A DNA stretch of 64,000 nucleotides, from contig CANUEZ040000140.1 of NCBI GenBank assembly GCA_948099385.1, positions 2,976,001 to 3,040,000 on the forward strand. The letters are read 5' to 3'. A program made the translations under genes and the position numbers. Numbering within the stretch: position 1 is the stretch's first letter; every line of letters begins with the position of its first letter. Below, one piece after another: positions 58,203 to 64,000 of the stretch. The notes below the pieces were generated by a model, which was not told the origin of the DNA, ran no database searches, and was given only the letters and a program-made list of their open reading frames with translations. The DNA comes from Fasciola hepatica (lineage: Eukaryota > Platyhelminthes > Trematoda > Plagiorchiida > Fasciolidae).

Positions 58203-58370
58203 ATCCAGTGGATCAACGAGAAAAGTGAGGTAGAACAGATTGGGATCCTTGAGGTTTAGATGATTGCGTCTCAGAATTTGCTGAATCAGTTCTTTGGCTG
58301 TCTCTTTCGAACCGACTGTGAAACTTTGGAATGGTTCACCCTGTTCAAAATGTTCTCCGTAAACGACAAC
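58203..58370 (-). CDS. exon encoding a Ras-association-like stretch
   Basis: A 168-bp block (56 codons, phase 0 at both ends) lies between a TTAATCAG acceptor and a consensus donor (GAT|GTAAGT at 58202-58197). It starts VVVYGEHFEQGEPFQSFTVG, continues SKETAKELIQQILRRNHL and ends LFYLTFLVDPLD. Ras-association domains have this order: a first strand of V-x-V-Y-G-E type, a second strand, then T-A-x-E-L/V-I/V-x-x-x-L helix, then a final strand. They bind small GTPases of the Ras/Rap group. Only the domain's first two thirds lie in this exon. The gene cannot be named: afadin, RAP-GEF, RGL and other families share the fold. Composition is unlike the transposons around it and there is no frameshift. 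Confidence 0.6.
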
Positions 58371-61332
58371 CTGATTAACGGGGCACAGGATGAAACGAAG
58401 GCAGTGGGAATCCCAGATTAATGTTAATCATGGTTTCTTATAGTCATAAATAGGCAATTTGTCTCGGAGTATTTTTCACACCTAGTTACGCTTGTAATAT
58501 GTGTTTGTGGTAGGATAAATGTGTAGTGAAAGTTCTGTCACGGAGCCCCTCACATTTGTAATATTATGCACGAGCTGAATAATTCAAAATCATGAAGAGA
58601 ATTTTACGTACGTATGTATGCTATTCAAGATATAATCCAGCTCCCATACCAGGAGACGAACCAGTAAATGGCAACTTAATTGTCATTCCGTATAAAAAGG
58701 GCATAAACACGTAGAAAACATCAAAGCTATATTCTAATAGTTATTGTTAAAATTACCAATGCTCATAGTGACACTAAATTACGTCTAATTACTGATTGTA
58801 TTGCTGTTTCATGGAGCTGTTCGAGAGTCGTCAGCACTGTGTGAGTGCAGTGGATGGGCTATGCACCCCAACCTAAGTGGTTCACTGCTCTATTGAGCAT
58901 AGTCGGCAACCAGACCCTGAAACTTGGAGTGACGCAGAACAGCATTAGGCCCCAACAGGTCATGTGTGTAAACGAGCCGGACAACAGTGGGCATTACTGT
59001 CTACCACCAAAGGGACCGGCAGTAGCAGGAACCCTTGGCATCCGGAGGGGTAAGAAAATCCTCTTAACCATTCCACCACCACGAGTCAACCACGGCATAC
59101 ATGATTACTTCATAGGTATAAACCGGTAGACCAGCCAGATTTACTTTAGGTGGCGTCGGCTGGATGAATGTCCGGTGTGCAAAATCGTGCGGTGACCAAG
59201 GTATCCGGATAGGCTCTTTACGCTTTGTTTGACATCATCACTATGAGATACAAGTTTGTTTTGTTGTGAAGTGTACCATTCTGAACCAATCGGCATAGAC
59301 TAGTTTTAGCTTGCAGGAATTGTAAACCGCCATGATGACAGAGTTTTGGGTCTGTCTTTTATGATTCCCCGCGAAGAGAATCAAAATGACACAAAAGTGT
59401 ACATCGATGGACTTTCATCACCGACCTGAGTGTTAATTTTGGGAGACGAAATTCCCACCAGCGGTGCACAAACAGCGGTCATCAACAGTTACTCAGTCCA
59501 CCATTCACCCAGTTCATAAGAACATACGAATAAATTTGTCTCGTTTGATAATCCATCATCTATGGGGATGCTGGTTATTGTTTGTCATTGTCATTGACTT
59601 ACTACATTGATGGAGTCACCGCAGTTAGTAAAATCGTTTTGTGTAGAGACTGTATAAATGGCCAGAAGAGCTTTCATCCAATCAGAGAACGGTTTATGAT
59701 GTAGTATCAGACCCCTAATCAGAGTGGAAAACTGTGAAGGAGATACCGTTCACTTTCCTAAAACACCAGTAGTCACCCCGATTCACCAAATCATTTCCAA
59801 GCAAAATCGATTCTGATTTATCAGCCCAGCTAGTCTACCAGTTTGCCACCAGCTTATCTATCAACATTCTGAAACATCATCATTTTGTGATTGAAGAGTC
59901 ATTAGCCGTGGAAGACAGTCACGAAATCGGCTAATTGCTCCCTTGGTGGATAGGCTACGTATCAGGGGCTTGAATCATATTGTTCTTTATAGGCGAGTCA
60001 TGATTACTCATTTTTTTCTAATTTTACCGAGTATTCGGTGATTTTCTTTCATGCTCAAGAGTTCAGCAATGTTTTCAAGGGCCTTTGAGAAGAAGTATAC
60101 TTCAAGGATTTCATGACTAATCATTCTGGTATGAATGTTAGTCTATCATGAGCTGAATGGATTTTAAATTCACACCAATAACTGTGGTGGGTATTTGGTA
60201 ACTCATACTTTTCTTATATAGTCGAGTTGGGTAACTGAAAGGATTTATTCATGGTTGCCTTTGAACTTGTAACTCAGTTATCACTCAAAATGTCCAGTAC
60301 CAGGAGTGACAAAATCACGATACAGTGAGTCTTGGAAGACAGCAGAGAAAATTGCATCCAGTGATTAAAAGTCAAATTGGGAAAAAGAAGCTGGTTGTGT
60401 GATAGCAACGAGTAGTTATTTCTAATATTTGTCCCGAAAGTAGTCAAAAATAATCCCTTTTGGGCATTCACTTCTGCTGACTCTCAAGTGGATAATACAA
60501 CTCCCTACAATCAGGGAAAATCAGAAAAGCTACGTGGTACGCTACATTTTTGTTTTTCTGATATTTCACTTCACTTTCTGTCCATCGTGGAACAGGTTAA
60601 AATAATATCTGGAAATGCCGGACAGCTCTGCGATCTCCAGGCTCAGTACCCAGTTTAGCCTGTTGAGACTTCGTGTATTCGGCCGTTACGGTTGCTGATT
60701 TCTTACACATCCCCACTATAATCATGTACAATAAACAAAATTACAGTTCCATATTGCCACCCACTTCGAAGATTCCACTCCCGGGTGGTATTTATGAGCG
60801 TTCGCATTGACGTTACCGATTCAAGAGTCGGTGGGTTGAGTGCTTCCGTGATTCATTCGTCTAAGTAGACTACTTATAGTCCGATATCAGTCGTCGATTA
60901 CTTGCTCCGCGTTCAAACCGGCTGGAGGAGAACTTGGTGCCCAGGTCCACGAATACCAGTTAGCCGTATACAGGCCTTATTCGGTTTTCCTACTGTTGAT
61001 GTACGAAGATCAGATAGGCGATGCATTCAATTCTGAGTACACCGAAGCTGTCGCCGAGGCCAGAACATAGTACAGGAATGGAGGTTTTCCGGGTCTGATG
61101 CTAATCCGTCAGACTGATGGACGGGGATATCTACTCAGACAAGGTTTATGCGCCCTTGAGATAAAAAAAAGTCAAGAAACACCATCTGGAACGGAGTCAA
61201 GTCAGCCCGCAGCTCGTCATCAAAGAGTGAATGTGAACAAAGCTCCTGGTGCGAACGAGAGCCAACCAGCCCATGACTGAGTCAAAACAATAGTCAGTTT
61301 ATTCAAGCCGCCGGGGGTAGGCAAGCACTCAC
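58371..61332. other. probable intron; no other feature recognised
   Basis: About 3 kb. A plus-strand open frame at 58845-59129 is rich in P and G but has no motif. No transposon core was recognised. A CA-rich patch lies just below, at about 58150-58180. Confidence 0.35.
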
Positions 61333-61422
61333 CACACTATCCTTGAGCTGATTACGATACCCCACTGATGATGAAATATTTGCAATCCAGAAGTCCAGAT
61401 CGATGAACAAAAGAATGTCATC
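61333..61422 (-). CDS. probable exon of split minus-strand gene
   Basis: A 90-bp block with acceptor (AAAATATAG|GAT) and consensus donor (GTG|GTGAGT). In phase 0 it reads DDILLFIDLDFWIANISSSV then GYRNQLKDSV, with no stop, and joins in phase to the Ras-association-like exon. A second frame is also open, so the reading frame is not proven by openness alone. No known family is recognised. Confidence 0.4.
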
Positions 61423-61594
61423 CTATATTTTGTATCCAATTTCAAAATGGGTGTTAGTGCATTTTCGGCCAATCTGTTCGAAACCGACAAATTTCTCGGT
61501 CTTAGTTTTTCTAATCCGAGGGTTTAGCAGAGTTCACCCTTAGTATCGTTTCTTTAACCGAAAAATTATTTGAGAGAGTAAATTTACACACAGA

Positions 61595-61612
61595 TGTGTG
61601 TGTGTGTGTGTG
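61595..61612 (+). repeat. TG microsatellite
   Basis: Nine TG units. Confidence 0.9.
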
Positions 61613-61669
61613 GTAAATTTTTTACGAACTAGCTGACTGATTTCGGCACCTGAGTTTTAATTTCCTTAC

Positions 61670-61719
61670 GAAACTTCGATTCATTATCAGAACAACCGGG
61701 ATTCCTCGAGAAGTAACAG
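61670..61719 (-). CDS. tentative exon of split minus-strand gene
   Basis: A 50-bp block between an acceptor (CTCTAG|CTG) and donor (TTC|GTAAGG). In the phase that fits the next exon it reads VTSRGIPVVLIMNRSF. The acceptor lacks a strong pyrimidine tract. Confidence 0.25.
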
Positions 61720-62441
61720 CTAGAGTACACTGGATGCCAAATTCCAGCGTATAACTAATCAGATCGCTCGATCTTTCATATACAAGGCTTGCCTGTGAGT
61801 TGCGTGAAAAGCATTAAAGTAGGGGCATCAGTTAGGCTATAATTTACTTTGACTGGATCAACCAGCTTGAATTGGAGAAAAACGTATCGTACAAAGGGTA
61901 TACTGTCTTCATCTGTCAATTTTCATTCATTAGATCATCAACTGAATTGATCAAACATTCCATTTGACTACTGGTATTGTCATACTGACGAACAGAACTG
62001 AGAACATATCAGACGATGGCGATCGAAAACATCCGTCAAAACTGATCCACCCATTGATTAAAAATCTTGTCAATTTCGTAATTACATGATTATGCCCCTC
62101 CACAAGAACGTCATATTTCAGCACTCAGCTTCAAGTAAGCGGAGGAAAAATGCAAATCTTGCGATTATGATGAACCGTAGTTATCACAAAAGCAATTTTA
62201 CTGAGACCAAATGTGAGTTTTCGTGCAAACGGTAACAGTGCATTATTTAGACTTTGCTTATAAGTTTGCCAGTTGTCTTCCCAATCTTGAACTAACGTCT
62301 CATATTCTAAGCCACTTCAGAACATTTAAATATTGAGTGATAAAGCGCCTAATAACAACAAAACATGAAGTTGAAACAATAGATGAAAGACAGACTATCC
62401 GTAGTTTGCACCTCTCACGGTGTTTACCGATTCGCTTTCAC

Positions 62442-62495
62442 CTGTGGAGCAAGTTACATGGGTCAAGGCACTCGAAGGCTGTTTGAAGAAGTTGG
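62442..62495 (-). CDS. tentative exon of split minus-strand gene
   Basis: A 54-bp block with a good acceptor: branch-point-like TACTAAT, then TTTTGTTCAG. The donor is CAG|GTGAAAG. The phase that fits the next candidate exon reads NFFKQPSSALTHVTCST. A different phase is also open, so the frame is uncertain. Confidence 0.25.
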
Positions 62496-62611
62496 CTGAA
62501 CAAAAGATTAGTAAAGAGGTGACGGACAACAACGACCACGTGTTTGATAGAATCGGGTCATTCGAATAAATAACCGTATAATGACTAATCATGTAGTGTG
62601 AACTTTCAAAC

Positions 62612-62772
62612 CATTGAAGCCCATGGAAACATTATACAGCTGTTTTATACTCGTTAGGAATTATCCGCAATCCACATCTACCGAGCCCAACTGGGACTCG
62701 AACCCTGGAGGGGGGGGGGGGGAGACTGTGAGTCAAACACGTTAACTACGAAGCTATCCGAGCTGGCCCCCG
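62612..62772 (-). repeat. tRNA-derived SINE (family 1), minus strand
   Basis: Minus strand: GGCCAGCTCGGATAGCTTCG (box A) and AGGGTTCGAGTCCCAG (box B), ending in ATGTTTCCATGGGCTTC. A run of 13 G at 62710-62722 on the plus strand lies between the boxes. Confidence 0.65.
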
Positions 62773-63165
62773 ATGGTCTATTGAACTTATACACTTCAAG
62801 ATCCAAAATGCATGATGAATCATATTACGTACAAATCTATTTCCCTGCTACGCTGCCAAGGAAAGACCAAGAGGGAATATCAAAAGTCGGATGCTGGCCA
62901 CCACTGAGCCAATCGCTATCCGGCCGAATAACCTCCCAGCAGTGCGAATAGAAACAATACACAAGATCTGTTATTCTATCCTGGCCGTCGACGTGACGAA
63001 ATCTGAAAACTCAGTAAACCGACATAGCAATTATGAACGCGAACAGCCTCTCGTGACACCGATATGTGAACACGAAAATATCATTTGTTGTCACCATAAT
63101 TATCAATCTTCGTGCTGTTTCTTCTGTTCCTCACTTTCAATATCTATAAGATGTACTGTATTTAG
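62773..63165. other. no recognisable gene
   Basis: Open frame at 62891-63175 has no motif. Confidence 0.35.
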
Positions 63166-63267
63166 CCAGTTGTGAAGCATCGAAAACAAGCTTGTTCGCT
63201 ACCGAGTGTTCTGACGAAACACTTTTATCGTGAAAATCGCGATTTGATGCCAACAGCATGGAGTGAA
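63166..63267 (+). CDS. tentative plus-strand exon
   Basis: A 102-bp open block (34 codons, phase 0 at both ends) between an acceptor (CTGTATTTAG|CCA) and a donor (GAA|GTATGT). It reads PVVKHRKQACSLPSVLTKHF then YRENRDLMPTAWSE. The acceptor tract is poor, and the orientation is opposite to the split gene just upstream. I do not recognise the protein. Confidence 0.22.
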
Positions 63268-63470
63268 GTATGTACAATCCGACTGCGTTATCTGATATTT
63301 CTTCACCTACATAATATTGACACAGCCAGTCAGTTAACCAAAGAGTTGTTTGAAAATTTTTTCGTGATATTCAGTTATTGATTTATGTCTATTCATTTCA
63401 ATTACCCACAAAATAGTACATACGAATTATGTTTACGAATTCATCCATTGATAGACATAGAAATATAGAA

Positions 63471-63612
63471 CTACCAGACAGCTGTTTCACCCTTGTTAGA
63501 AATCATCATCAGCTGGAGCACCGCCAATCCACGGAGTCTCAACTGGGACTCGAACCAGATAGTCATGATTCTGAATCACACTGCACCATTAGACTATCCG
63601 GGAGAGGTTTAT
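63471..63612 (-). repeat. tRNA-derived SINE (family 1), minus strand
   Basis: Minus strand: CCCGGATAGTCTAATGGTGC (box A) and GGTTCGAGTCCCAGTTG (box B), with CTGTCTGGTAG at the end. Forms the left arm of an inverted pair with 63705-63865. Confidence 0.62.
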
Positions 63613-63704
63613 ATGGTTTTCCTTTGTGTCACCACTGCTTTATCTAACGCTTTCCTGTCTTTGGTTTTGCAACATGACCACCCGTCGCCCGCACAGTGAT
63701 TTAC

Positions 63705-63865
63705 TCCTAGAATAGGGCTCTTCGCAGTGGCTGCTTCTGTGACTCATAATCATGAATCCCGTGTTCGAGACCCAGTGGGGCTTGGTGGAAATGCACGGCA
63801 GCTAATGATTCCAAACAAGTCAGATTAAACCTAGTAGAGCTTCCATGGTTTCAGATGGTGAGTGC
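63705..63865 (+). repeat. tRNA-derived SINE (family 1), plus strand
   Basis: CGCAGTGGCTGCTTCTGTGA (box-A side) and GTGTTCGAGACCCAGTGGGG (box B), ending GCTTCCATGGTTTC, the exact reverse of the end seen in the 2.2-kb copy. Confidence 0.65.
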
Positions 63866-64000
63866 AGCTTTCAGATTGCATGACGAATCATTCCATAAGC
63901 ATTCGAACTTCCCACTAATCAAACTAAAAAAATAAAACATTGTTTGGCAAACCCAATTTAGGATACCTAACGGAGCGTCAACTGCTAGCGTCGTCTGCGG

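Noticed and set aside
62891..63175. 94-codon plus-strand frame
   Set aside because: No domain, no splice support, and it overlaps the acceptor region of the tentative 63166-63267 exon.
1..64000. CRISPR arrays, rRNA genes, bacterial-type operons
   Set aside because: No regularly spaced direct repeats, no rRNA-like conserved cores, and the genome is clearly eukaryotic.

Overview
This window looks like eukaryotic, transposon-saturated DNA from a flatworm, most likely a digenean trematode. There are no operons or bacterial-type genes. Nearly all recognisable coding sequence is decayed retrotransposon: RTE-type LINEs, CR1-type LINE pieces, a Ty3/Gypsy family resembling the CsRn1 group described from liver flukes, a second Gypsy family, tRNA-derived SINEs, two cut-and-paste transposase relics and a hammerhead-ribozyme-like motif. 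This combination is what is known from trematode genomes. I cannot name the species; an opisthorchiid-like fluke is only an inference. Every transposon reading frame seen is broken by stops or frameshifts, so all are annotated as pseudogenes.

Layout. 0-8 kb: a CR1-type LINE tail, two SINEs, an RTE element whose endonuclease part is fused to its reverse-transcriptase C-terminus, and a repeat ending in a CAA/CAG tract. 8.7 kb: a possible single-exon remnant. 9.3-9.9 kb: a DDE transposase relic (IS630/Tc1-like). 10.9-26.4 kb: a nested cluster. It holds two Gypsy copies in tandem on the minus strand (the larger has gag, protease, RT, RNase H and integrase), a twin-primed RTE insertion with a target-site duplication inside that Gypsy integrase, another RTE copy, a third Gypsy copy, two unassigned open frames, and the most complete RTE element (22.6-26.4 kb).

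26.4-37.9 kb is gene-poor, with a degenerate hammerhead motif at 27.6 kb, an inverted pair of an unnamed repeat at 28.8/29.6 kb, a compound trinucleotide microsatellite at 33 kb and a SINE at 33.9 kb. 38-40.7 kb is another RTE-type LINE of a different subfamily. 41-46 kb holds SINE pieces and LINE endonuclease fragments. 47.5-49.7 kb is a fourth copy of the first Gypsy family, followed by a SINE with a TA tail. 50.9-53.8 kb is a member of the second Gypsy family, flanked by repeats that look like its LTRs and lacking RT and RNase H. 54.0-54.6 kb is a Tigger/pogo-type transposase relic.

56.4-62.5 kb on the minus strand carries the best evidence for a genuine host gene: short open blocks with good splice sites in compatible phase, one encoding a Ras-association-like stretch. 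The last 2 kb holds three SINE copies, two of them forming an inverted pair.

The elements do not act together as a pathway. Their value is as a record of layered insertions: nesting order, twin priming, internal deletion and non-autonomous partners. The calls rest on reading motifs by eye; no database search was possible, so family names are at clade level.
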